DNA of 12,395 nucleotides from Prevotella sp. UBA4376 (GTDB lineage Bacteria; Bacteroidota; Bacteroidia; Bacteroidales; Bacteroidaceae), in assembly GCA_002391185.1 (NCBI GenBank), contig DGRY01000090.1:1-12395 (forward strand), read 5' to 3'. Position numbers and translations under genes: made by a program. Of this stretch, positions 1 to 5,113 are shown piece by piece. The notes below the pieces were generated by a model, which saw only the letters and a program-made list of their open reading frames with translations, ran no database searches and had not been told where the DNA came from. How positions within the stretch are numbered: position 1 is the first letter of the stretch; every line of letters starts with the position of its first letter.

Positions 1-338
1 ATGTCGATGAAGTATTTCTTGCAGACGGTCTTCTCACCAATCATCGGAACTATCCTCAGATGCTCCAAAAGAAGGTCGTAGGCAGTCACTATCAGCTCTT
101 CGCGGATGGTGACATATATCTTGCCGTCAAAGAGGAAGAAACTGCCATCGTAATACTTGATAGCGGCTTCCTTGGCCATATTCCTTATCTTCTCGATAAA
201 GTCCAGCTTCTTCTCTTGGTAGGCCACGGAAGTCCTGTAGCCCCAGCTACCCTTGAACTTCTCGAAATTATAGTCGCCGCCAGTGCATAGCTGCAAGAGA
301 CTCGCAAATATCTGATTGATAACTGTACTATCTGTCAT
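1..338 (-). CDS. N-terminal part of an unrecognised protein, cut by the window edge
   Basis: The minus strand reads from ATG at 338 to the left edge without a stop, giving 112 complete residues starting MTDSTVINQIFASLLQL. It is co-directional with the leftward operon and begins 16 nt after the tRNA-like gene. The middle (about residues 62-75) contains YYDGSFFLFDGKIYVTI, an aromatic strand pair of the kind I recall from N-terminal regions of phage primase-helicase (D5/P4-like) proteins. No catalytic motif lies in the visible part, so that assignment is only a guess. Codon usage is clean and the opposite-strand ORF at 60-290 is its shadow. I am confident that it is a gene and weakly confident about its function. 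Confidence 0.85.
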   Translation of the reverse strand, partial: MTDSTVINQIFASLLQLCTGGDYNFEKFKGSWGYRTSVAYQEKKLDFIEKIRNMAKEAAIKYYDGSFFLFDGKIYVTIREELIVTAYDLLLEHLRIVPMIGEKTVCKKYFID

Positions 339-353
339 TTCTTTATCATTTCG

Positions 354-439
354 TATGGAAGGGGAGACTCGAACTCCCAACCTAACGTGCACGACGTCGC
401 TCTACCAGTGTCAGACTACCGACTTATAGCTACTTCCAT
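354..439 (-). tRNA. tRNA-like gene, anticodon not assignable, probably defective or unusual
   Basis: Read on the minus strand from 439, it shows a perfect 7-bp acceptor stem (ATGGAAG with CTTCCAT), a U8-A9-like TA, and a perfect T arm (GGGAG, loop TTCGAGT, CTCCC). It ends with discriminator A at 354 and has no encoded CCA. The pentamer GGTAG occurs twice, 14 nt apart, in the D region. Removing one 14-nt unit leaves a normal-looking D arm (GCT...AGC). The only good hairpin in the anticodon position is GACGT/ACGTT with a five-base loop CGTGC instead of seven, followed by a normal variable loop AGGTT. A class II reading gives a GGT anticodon loop but its stem does not pair. It lies between two leftward genes, so it would be transcribed with them. 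It is a tRNA by descent; function is doubtful. Confidence 0.6.
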
Positions 440-447
440 ACCGATTG

Positions 448-1146
448 TTATTTCAAGTTGAGAATACGGGCATATAGGCCACGGCTAAGCAGATAGTCGA
501 TATATTCCTTACCCTCTTTGTCAGACTGAGCCAACTCACTGACACGGCCTTTCTGCAGAGTCAACTCGGCTTCCAGGAGTTTGTTGGACTGCTCAAGGGT
601 GGTATTCATAGCCTTCAACTTCTCGTTGTCCTCTCGGAGAATAGCCAAATCCTTGGCCATCTTCTCATTGCAGCCCTTAACATCGTCCAGATGGTCTTTC
701 AACTCCGATTTCTCCTTGCAGTGGGTGTTGATAATCTCGTCAAGTAACTTCACCTTCTCTTCCAGTAAGCGAATCTGATGGAGAGTAGGACGGACACGCT
801 TCTTCACCACCTTGAACGGCATTGCCTCGCCATTATAGCGGTTTACGGTGTAGTTTTCCGTATCTTCCGGGGTATATTCCTCGCCAGCATTAACGGTACA
901 CGTCTTGGCGTCGTACTTGAGGCCGTTGGCCTCTAACACTTGGAAGAAACGCTTCTTCTCACGCTTGGAAGCATGACGCGCATAGCGCATATCGGTGCCA
1001 GCAGGACAATCGGACTCACAATAGGGAGCAAGAGCCTTGTAGCACACATCACTACCAGTATAACACTCGCCAGTAAATATACGGACATTGCCCAGACCAC
1101 TGACAATCACATCACCTTTCTTGAAAATTCTGTCTTTCGCAATCAT
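448..1146 (-). CDS. Phage protein with compact N-terminal domain and long C-terminal coiled coil
   Basis: This gene encodes 232 residues. The N-terminal part (about 1-85) starts MIAKDRIFKKGDVIVSGLGN and contains a cysteine-rich stretch (ECYTGSDVCYKALAPYCESDC) followed by KREKKRFFQVLEANGLKYDA. I recall this arrangement, a small beta domain then an EKQxLFxALxxxGxxWxA-type helix, from many small Bacteroidetes phage proteins of unknown role. Residues about 120-215 are a predicted coiled coil with repeated leucines and charged residues (LEEKVKLLDEIINTH, LREDNEKLKAMNTTLEQSNK). It is the last protein gene before the tRNA-like gene. Its start ATG overlaps the stop of the upstream gene as ATGA (1143-1146), so translation is probably coupled. 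Function is unknown; a structural or scaffold-like interaction role is only suggested by the coiled coil. Confidence 0.85.
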   Translation of the reverse strand: MIAKDRIFKKGDVIVSGLGNVRIFTGECYTGSDVCYKALAPYCESDCPAGTDMRYARHASKREKKRFFQVLEANGLKYDAKTCTVNAGEEYTPEDTENYTVNRYNGEAMPFKVVKKRVRPTLHQIRLLEEKVKLLDEIINTHCKEKSELKDHLDDVKGCNEKMAKDLAILREDNEKLKAMNTTLEQSNKLLEAELTLQKGRVSELAQSDKEGKEYIDYLLSRGLYARILNLK

Positions 1147-1451
1147 AATTCTGAAATTTTTGATTTATAGTTTCTTCTGGCATTTTTTGAATTGATGTCC
1201 TCTACAATTCTATAATCGCAAACCTTGCCACATAAAGATGCCTGAAAAACACCCTCATGGACGTAACCATCTTCTAAGTGAGGTTCTATAAACAACCTTC
1301 TGAACACGCTATCTCCATGTGGAGCAACGAATATAAGTGCACTCGGATCGCTATTAAACAGAGATGCAAGCTCCCGTTCGCTCATGTTGCGCATGTCGGT
1401 TATCTTAGACGGACTTGTATAATGCTCTGTAGTACAATAGATTGTTATCAT
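1143..1451 (-). CDS. Hypothetical protein, 102 aa
   Basis: The preferred start is ATG at 1451 (MITIYCTTEHYTSPSKITDM), because it overlaps the TGA of the upstream gene as ATGA; the same arrangement occurs at its own 3' end. An in-frame ATG at 1466 would add MERGV but would lie inside the upstream gene. I recognise no family. The protein has an N-terminal beta-like segment, a region with RNMSERELASLFNSD that could be a helix, a central hydrophobic strand ALIFVAP, and a basic C-terminus (NSKNARRNYKSK). It is a small soluble protein in a translationally coupled chain of five genes. Confidence 0.8.
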   Translation of the reverse strand: MITIYCTTEHYTSPSKITDMRNMSERELASLFNSDPSALIFVAPHGDSVFRRLFIEPHLEDGYVHEGVFQASLCGKVCDYRIVEDINSKNARRNYKSKISEL

Positions 1452-1672
1452 AACTCCGCGTTCCAAATCATGTTCATCACTTCTTCGTAACTCTCCACTA
1501 CACTAAGACAGTGGCCGCTATAGTTTATATCGGTATGAGCTGGCTTCACCGCACCATACTCACCCTTCTCTTCTTTGTAGGACTCCACGGACTCTATACA
1601 CTCGGACCGAATGGCACAAATGCAGCCGTCAACCAACGCATGGACTTCTATGAAATCTTTACTGCTTGCCAT
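1448..1672 (-). CDS. FlbD-like small protein
   Basis: This 74-residue protein has the pattern FIEVHALVDGCICAIRSECI at its N-terminus and INYSGHCLSVVESYEEVMNM near its C-terminus. That matches the shape of FlbD-type proteins: a strand pair FIxV...dG, an I-E-x-V turn, then a strand ending VxESxeEVxxxI. I recall many phages of Bacteroidetes and other hosts carrying such FlbD-like proteins of unknown role, unrelated to flagella in this setting. The start ATG lies 14 nt inside the upstream gene and the stop overlaps the next start as ATGA. The family assignment rests on motif memory and is moderately secure. Confidence 0.8.
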   Translation of the reverse strand: MASSKDFIEVHALVDGCICAIRSECIESVESYKEEKGEYGAVKPAHTDINYSGHCLSVVESYEEVMNMIWNAEL

Positions 1673-1934
1673 CGTCCTCGGTATTTAAAGATATAGTTTC
1701 GTTCGGGATGATGTCAGACTTGTTGCAGGTAAGCAACACTGGCTGCAAAGCCTGCCCGAAAGTCATCACTCCCAACCAAACCTTTCCTTCCTTCATCACC
1801 TGCTGCTTCTCTTCATCAGTCAGCTCCCAACAGGAAACAACAACATCACCATTAACCATAGCAGGTAAAGGCTGGTACTCCGGCTGATTGGCACCAAACG
1901 TAGCGTTCGCTTCGGCAAACTTGACTGGCTTCAT
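1659..1934 (-). CDS. Small phage protein of the MKPVxF...KVWLxV type
   Basis: This gene encodes 91 residues. It begins MKPVKFAEANATFGANQPEY and has a central SCWELTDEEKQQVMKEGKVW block, ending with LQPVLL. I recall a recurrent family of short phage proteins with the same order: an MKPxxF start, YxPLPA, a conserved SCW, a helix, G-K-V/I-W-L, then Q-P. It often lies near FlbD-like genes, and here it is directly upstream of one, which supports the call. No function is established as far as I know. Its ATG overlaps the stop of the upstream gene (1931-1934). Confidence 0.8.
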   Translation of the reverse strand: MKPVKFAEANATFGANQPEYQPLPAMVNGDVVVSCWELTDEEKQQVMKEGKVWLGVMTFGQALQPVLLTCNKSDIIPNETISLNTEDDGKQ

Positions 1935-2605
1935 TCCGTACCTCCCTTCAATAACTCAATGGCACGCTCCAAAGCCTCGTCAACAACACTGTCACGAAGA
2001 CAACGCTCGAACTTGCGGCCCTTCTTCACCTTATCACGCTCGGCACGATAAGACTCCAGCAACTTGACGCAGCGAGACTTCGACATCTTCTTGTCACCAC
2101 CATCAGCAGGCACAAGACCATCGGCATGATGCTCGTTACCAGTCCTGGCCATCTCGCGAATCTTCTTCAACGTCTCTTCGCTCGGCTTGAAATCAAAGTG
2201 GCTACGAATCATATCCTTCTCGTTCGGACCCAAAGGACGCTTCGCCAAATCAATGCCGATATAGCATCTGAGTGGACGGGTATTCTCCCACTTCTTCAAT
2301 ACATCGGCAAACTCAGCGTCTACATCAAAAATCGGAAAGACACGCTTGACTAAGTGCTCTTTCTCACTTTGAATCTGGCTTTCCAAAGCGGTCAACTTCA
2401 ATGTAACATCAGAGACACCAGCAAAAGTACCATCAGGCAACTTCACCTCTACATAGTACTTCGTCTCTTCACCCGTAGTCTCAACACTACCAGTTATCCT
2501 GCCTACCAGTCCGTCGGTCCCTATCTTCACAGAACCACTACCAGCAGACACCAATAACTCAGATGCCTTGAAACGTACTAATTCGCCAGTACCATACTTG
2601 GCCAT
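1931..2605 (-). CDS. Hypothetical protein with N-terminal SH3/KOW-like beta domain, first gene of the leftward operon
   Basis: This gene encodes 224 residues starting MAKYGTGELVRFKASELLVS. Residues about 5-70 look like a small beta barrel: GELVRF, a G-x-V-G-R-I turn, then YYVEVKLPDG, as in SH3/KOW-type domains. Residues about 70-120 contain FPIFDVDAEFADVLKKWEN. The C-terminal third is strongly basic and helical (KMSKSRCVKLLESYRAERDK), consistent with nucleic-acid binding, but I see no diagnostic motif. It is the promoter-proximal gene of the leftward unit, downstream of the 1.1-kb control region. Its start context (AAGTA before ATG) does not show the G-A-x-T pattern of the rightward genes. 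Function is unknown. Confidence 0.82.
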   Translation of the reverse strand: MAKYGTGELVRFKASELLVSAGSGSVKIGTDGLVGRITGSVETTGEETKYYVEVKLPDGTFAGVSDVTLKLTALESQIQSEKEHLVKRVFPIFDVDAEFADVLKKWENTRPLRCYIGIDLAKRPLGPNEKDMIRSHFDFKPSEETLKKIREMARTGNEHHADGLVPADGGDKKMSKSRCVKLLESYRAERDKVKKGRKFERCLRDSVVDEALERAIELLKGGTE

Positions 2606-2640
2606 TACTTAGCGAATACAGAACAAATAGATAACTACAT

Positions 2641-2890
2641 ATGAACGAAAAGGACGATTTGAAGGATAATTCCGGGAACTAAGCCCCTCTCGCTAATATA
2701 CCTATCTTAACATAACTAAACCCGATGCAAAAATACACAAAATCTTTCATATCATACATTTTTATTCACAAAACCCCATAAATATTAGGATTTTTTAATG
2801 AACGATATTCCCTGATGACAAATTTATACCACATTTTTATGAACGAAATCGTGACATCATCAAAAATGTAAAAATTTCGGTATCGTTCAT
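2641..2890. repeat. Four ATGAACGA boxes, candidate operator sites
   Basis: The exact 8-mer occurs at 2641-2648, 2798-2805 and 2839-2846 in direct orientation and at 2883-2890 inverted (TCGTTCAT). The last two form an inverted pair 36 bp apart. An 8-mer is expected far less than once in 250 bp. They lie in the promoter region of the leftward operon, which suggests binding sites for a regulator. Related GAACGA strings recur in the rightward leaders. Confidence 0.55.
2819..2848 (-). promoter_or_regulatory. Weak candidate promoter for the leftward operon
   Basis: On the minus strand, positions 2826-2819 read TAAATTTG, a perfect match to the Bacteroidetes -7 consensus TAnnTTTG. About 18 nt upstream lies TTTCG (2848-2844), a partial match to the -33 TTTG. 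An ATGAACGA box overlaps this upstream element. Another -7 match (TATTTTTG) is at 2735-2728 but has no -33 partner. The leader would be about 200 nt long. Confidence 0.3.
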
Positions 2891-2997
2891 GCTCAGAATT
2901 GTTAAAAAGGGCTGAAAAAATAGGAAAAAAATATTTTTGAGGTGACTGGGGCGCAAATTTCGTGCCAAAATAGGGGGTGGTGGGGTGTTAAACGTTT

Positions 2998-3416
2998 GTT
3001 AACATAATATCTTAATATTCATTAAAATTAAGTGTCCTGCCCTTTATTTAAACAAGTTTAACACAATATCCGATATTATACCCAATAACATAGGATATAA
3101 TGTTAACACATTTTAACTTAATATATTTGGTTTAACAAATTTTTGCAGTTCGCGCCACCTTGTCAGTCATGAAAAATCATGACGACAGACTGACATACTC
3201 CGATTTCTTGACAATATTTTTGCATACCTATTCACTAATATATTGCATATTCATTCAGCACGTTATAACCTACTATATATCAATAAATTACACGCTTTCA
3301 CGATTTTCTGAAATATTTACAAAATTACTTCACGCAGTAAAAAGATGCAACACGTCAGGCAGCTATTTTATTATAATTCGTTAACATAGTTAACACTCCA
3401 AGCATGGTTGTTAACA
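2998..3416. repeat. Cluster of five GTTAACA boxes
   Basis: GTTAACA occurs at 2998-3004, 3102-3108, 3380-3386, 3389-3395 and 3410-3416. Several near versions (TTTAACA, TTTAACT) lie between them. The core GTTAAC is a perfect palindrome. Some density is expected in AT-rich DNA, but the three copies within 37 bp at 3380-3416 are notable. They may be operator or initiator sites. Confidence 0.45.
3162..3194. other. Nested hairpin in the control region
   Basis: GTCATGA (3166-3172) pairs perfectly with TCATGAC (3177-3183) around an AAAA loop. Alternatively GTCAGTC (3162-3168) pairs with GACTGAC (3188-3194). The two forms compete, so this is either a switchable RNA hairpin or a compound DNA dyad. There is no U-tract, so it is not a standard terminator. 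Confidence 0.45.
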
Positions 3417-3490
3417 TTTGGTTCTGATGCTGCCGGTAATTGCAAAATAATTTAACTAATATATCAAAACATTTAACAAATATTACTATT

Positions 3491-3563
3491 GTGTGCGTGC
3501 ACACGTTAAAAGCTGAAACACTGTAAAGTATTGATTTTCAATACGTTACACAATGCCTATTGT
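3491..3563. promoter_or_regulatory. Three dyads just upstream of the rightward promoter
   Basis: GTGTGC-GT-GCACAC (3491-3504) is a near-perfect palindrome. GTATTG/CAATAC (3528-3544) and ACAAT/ATTGT (3550-3563) are further inverted repeats. They end 15 bp before the -33 element at 3578, a typical position for operator sites. No cognate regulator is identified. Confidence 0.4.
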
Positions 3564-3577
3564 AAAGAAAAATGACA

Positions 3578-3609
3578 TTTGCGAATATCGCTTTTTTTCA
3601 CTATCTTTG
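3578..3609 (+). promoter_or_regulatory. Bacteroidetes-type promoter for the rightward unit
   Basis: TTTG at 3578-3581 is followed after exactly 20 nt by TATCTTTG at 3602-3609, an exact match to the -33/-7 consensus TTTG-N19-21-TAnnTTTG of Bacteroidetes primary sigma factor promoters. It points at the gene starting at 3699, with a leader of about 80 nt. This is the best host indicator in the window and suggests expression by host RNA polymerase. Confidence 0.85.
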
Positions 3610-3637
3610 TAATACAAAAGATGAATATTTATTATTA

Positions 3638-3690
3638 ACCAAAGAGGCAGAAGGTTGCAAGCCCGCCAAGAGATTGGAACACGGCAACCA
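3638..3690 (+). promoter_or_regulatory. Leader motif copy 1 (TTGCAAGC loop)
   Basis: Positions 3654-3663 read GTTGCAAGCC and are followed at 3680-3684 by CACGG, as in the copies near 4336 and 5173. GGTTGC (3653-3658) can also pair with GCAACC (3684-3689). It lies in the 5' leader between the promoter and the start codon at 3699, so it may act as a cis RNA regulator of that gene. Confidence 0.5.
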
Positions 3691-3698
3691 CAAAGTAT

Positions 3699-4235
3699 AT
3701 GGCTAACAACAAGCAAACTGACAACCATGTCGAGAATGTAGAGAACGTAAAGAACGCAATCGAAAGCGGTAGCGAGCTTTCCCAGTCGGAGATTCTGAAC
3801 GCTTACCTGGCAAATCACGCAGTCGAGCATTATTGTGCAGCACTGAACGAGAACGAAGACGAGATTAGCGCAGTTCTCACAGAGTGCAAGAAGGAGGAAG
3901 GAATTTACTGGTTATACACCCAGCCCGCAATTGACGGCACGAAGGCCGACGGCACACCACTGCCAACACGTGAAGAGTGGGAAAACCTCAACACGGAAGC
4001 CGTTCGTGTTGACAATCTCGCCGGCAAACAGTGGTACAAGCGCCCGTTTGTCATTGGTGATGCTCGCGGCGTTAAGTCAGTGGTTAACGCTTTTGCCCGC
4101 TATCAAGACGCGAAGGACGGCGCTAAGAAGAAGGTCGCAAATATGGCAGAAGGTGGTCTGACAGCTTTCGCTACGATGACGAAGGAGGAAAAAGCAGCAT
4201 ACATCGCCAAACTACAGGCCCTGCTCGGAGAGTAA
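3699..4235 (+). CDS. Hypothetical protein, 178 aa, first gene of the rightward unit
   Basis: The protein starts MANNKQTDNHVENVENVKNA. The first 60 residues are polar and acidic. The middle (about 68-118) is rich in aromatics (GIYWLYTQPA, REEWENL, KQWYKRPF), and the last 45 residues are Ala/Lys-rich and helical (DGAKKKVANMAE, MTKEEKAAYIAKLQALLGE). I recognise no family. The start has T at -1 and G at -4, the context shared by the rightward genes. It is preceded by a strong Bacteroidetes promoter with a structured leader and followed by an intrinsic terminator, so it is probably expressed alone and strongly, perhaps early. A small DNA- or protein-binding role would fit this position but is not shown. 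Confidence 0.88.
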   Translation: MANNKQTDNHVENVENVKNAIESGSELSQSEILNAYLANHAVEHYCAALNENEDEISAVLTECKKEEGIYWLYTQPAIDGTKADGTPLPTREEWENLNTEAVRVDNLAGKQWYKRPFVIGDARGVKSVVNAFARYQDAKDGAKKKVANMAEGGLTAFATMTKEEKAAYIAKLQALLGE

Positions 4236-4258
4236 TTCCCCCACAATTCCAAGAGGAT

Positions 4259-4292
4259 GGGACCGGAAGAAATTCCGGCCCTATCTTTTTAT
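4259..4292 (+). terminator. Intrinsic terminator after the first rightward gene
   Basis: CCGGAA (4263-4268) pairs with TTCCGG (4273-4278) around a GAAA tetraloop. The stem is extended after one mismatch by GG/CC, and the hairpin is followed by a T-rich run (TATCTTTTTATTCC). It begins 24 nt after the stop codon. Unlike the later intercistronic hairpins, it has a U-tract. Confidence 0.75.
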
Positions 4293-4306
4293 TCCCTATT
4301 CCATCC

Positions 4307-4365
4307 GTAATGTAGCCAGTCCGCCAGGGCTGACGGTTGCAAGCCCGTACAAATACAGAGCACGG
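4307..4365 (+). promoter_or_regulatory. Leader motif copy 2 (two hairpins, TTGCAAGC loop)
   Basis: The motif begins GTAATGTAGCCA and ends ACAGAGCACGG. Hairpin one is CAGTCC/GGGCTG (4317-4332) with loop GCCA. Hairpin two is ACGG/CCGT (4333-4348) with loop TTGCAAGC. The copy at 5146 keeps both hairpins and the loop but has different stem bases, which supports real RNA structure. It lies upstream of the gene at 4420. I find no clear promoter of the TAnnTTTG type here. Confidence 0.6.
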
Positions 4366-4380
4366 AGAATCGGACGAGCC

Positions 4381-4452
4381 GAACGAACAGCCCGAACGAA
4401 CGAATAAAACGAACGAACGATGAACAAGAGCGAACGATTGATGAACGAACGA
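4381..4452 (+). repeat. GAACGA short repeat cluster around a start codon
   Basis: GAACGA occurs eight times in 72 bp (4381, 4394, 4398, 4411, 4415, 4432, 4443, 4447), partly as overlapping tandem GAACGAACGA. The cluster spans the leader and first codons of the next gene and gives part of its N-terminus. The same hexamer precedes other starts and forms the core of the ATGAACGA boxes. Confidence 0.6.
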
Positions 4453-4734
4453 ATGACGTTTGTCAGCAGGAGAGGCCGAACGGCTGAGAGTCAGAGAATC
4501 GACTGGCTCAGGAATCTGCGTCAGCAGAGACAGGAAGACGGCAGCAAATTATATGTCGTCGTGAACGGATGGGCTACTTATGAAGCCCGGACAATCAGGC
4601 AGGGAAAAATCCTCGGATTATCCATCGTGAACGAATTGGCAGGCAGACACCTTGCAATGAAAGGAAATGGCAGCTTGACCGTAGAGATTTTCGACAAAGT
4701 TACAATGGTTAGCTTATGGAACACTGAACGTTGA
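4420..4734 (+). CDS. Hypothetical basic protein, 104 aa
   Basis: It starts MNKSERLMNERMTFVSRRGR. The first 45 residues are strongly basic (RRGRTAESQRIDWLRNLRQQ). The rest looks like a small alpha/beta domain (LYVVVNGWATYEA, ILGLSIVNELAGRH, SLTVEIFDKVTMVSLW). No family is recognised. ATG at 4441 is an in-frame alternative start, and both lie in the GAACGA repeat. The N-terminal charge would suit RNA or DNA binding. It is followed after 19 nt by the next gene and has no intercistronic hairpin, unlike the genes after 5948. Confidence 0.75.
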   Translation: MNKSERLMNERMTFVSRRGRTAESQRIDWLRNLRQQRQEDGSKLYVVVNGWATYEARTIRQGKILGLSIVNELAGRHLAMKGNGSLTVEIFDKVTMVSLWNTER

Positions 4735-4753
4735 ACAATTAAACCGAACGGAT

Positions 4754-5113
4754 ATGTACGAGAAGAATTTCAAGAGGAACGAGGCTGTCAGACAGCTTCG
4801 TTTCCATCAGGGAAAGAGAAACGAGTACGAGCGACGCGGACTTTGTGACGCTATAGAGAGAAAGATTCCCTACGCTCCGCACCTGATAGAGTTCCCGAAC
4901 GAGATAACAGTACGAACGGAGCACGACGGAGAGATTTTCCGTGCCAAGTATCTACGAACGAGCACACATTTCCCGGGCATTGTTCCGGAGCTGGTGAACG
5001 ATAGCGGAGACTATATGCTGATAACGTGGTTAACGTATGGTTCCCTGCTGAGATTGCTCAAGGAAGTACGACAGGGCAAGGATATTAGGAATTTCGATTT
5101 CTTCATATCATAA
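4754..5113 (+). CDS. Hypothetical protein, 119 aa
   Basis: It starts MYEKNFKRNEAVRQLRFHQG. The N-terminal 35 residues are basic, and the rest contains ITVRTEHDGEIFRAKYL, a probable beta hairpin, and LLRLLKEVRQGKDIRNFDFF at the C-terminus, a probable helix. No family is recognised. The start follows GAACGGAT, the same sequence that precedes the start at 7388, which supports it. It lies 19 nt after the upstream stop, so the two genes probably share a transcript. The 780-nt candidate RNA region follows directly. Confidence 0.78.
   Translation: MYEKNFKRNEAVRQLRFHQGKRNEYERRGLCDAIERKIPYAPHLIEFPNEITVRTEHDGEIFRAKYLRTSTHFPGIVPELVNDSGDYMLITWLTYGSLLRLLKEVRQGKDIRNFDFFIS

Larger units (their letters stand above)
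2606..3577. promoter_or_regulatory. AT-rich divergent control region, possible replication origin
   Basis: Nearly 1 kb separates the leftward and rightward units with no credible gene. It contains four ATGAACGA boxes (leftward side), a G-rich patch at 2973-2987, five GTTAACA boxes (2998-3416), a strong hairpin at 3162-3194 and dyads near the rightward promoter. In a gene-dense phage genome this length and repeat content fits a control hub and perhaps an origin. The origin idea is inference; no initiator gene is visible. Confidence 0.55.

Noticed and set aside
3160..3384. Rightward 74-codon ORF in the control region
   Set aside because: The codons are AT-driven, the product is a low-complexity Tyr/Ile string, the start is inside a hairpin, and the start context does not match neighbours.
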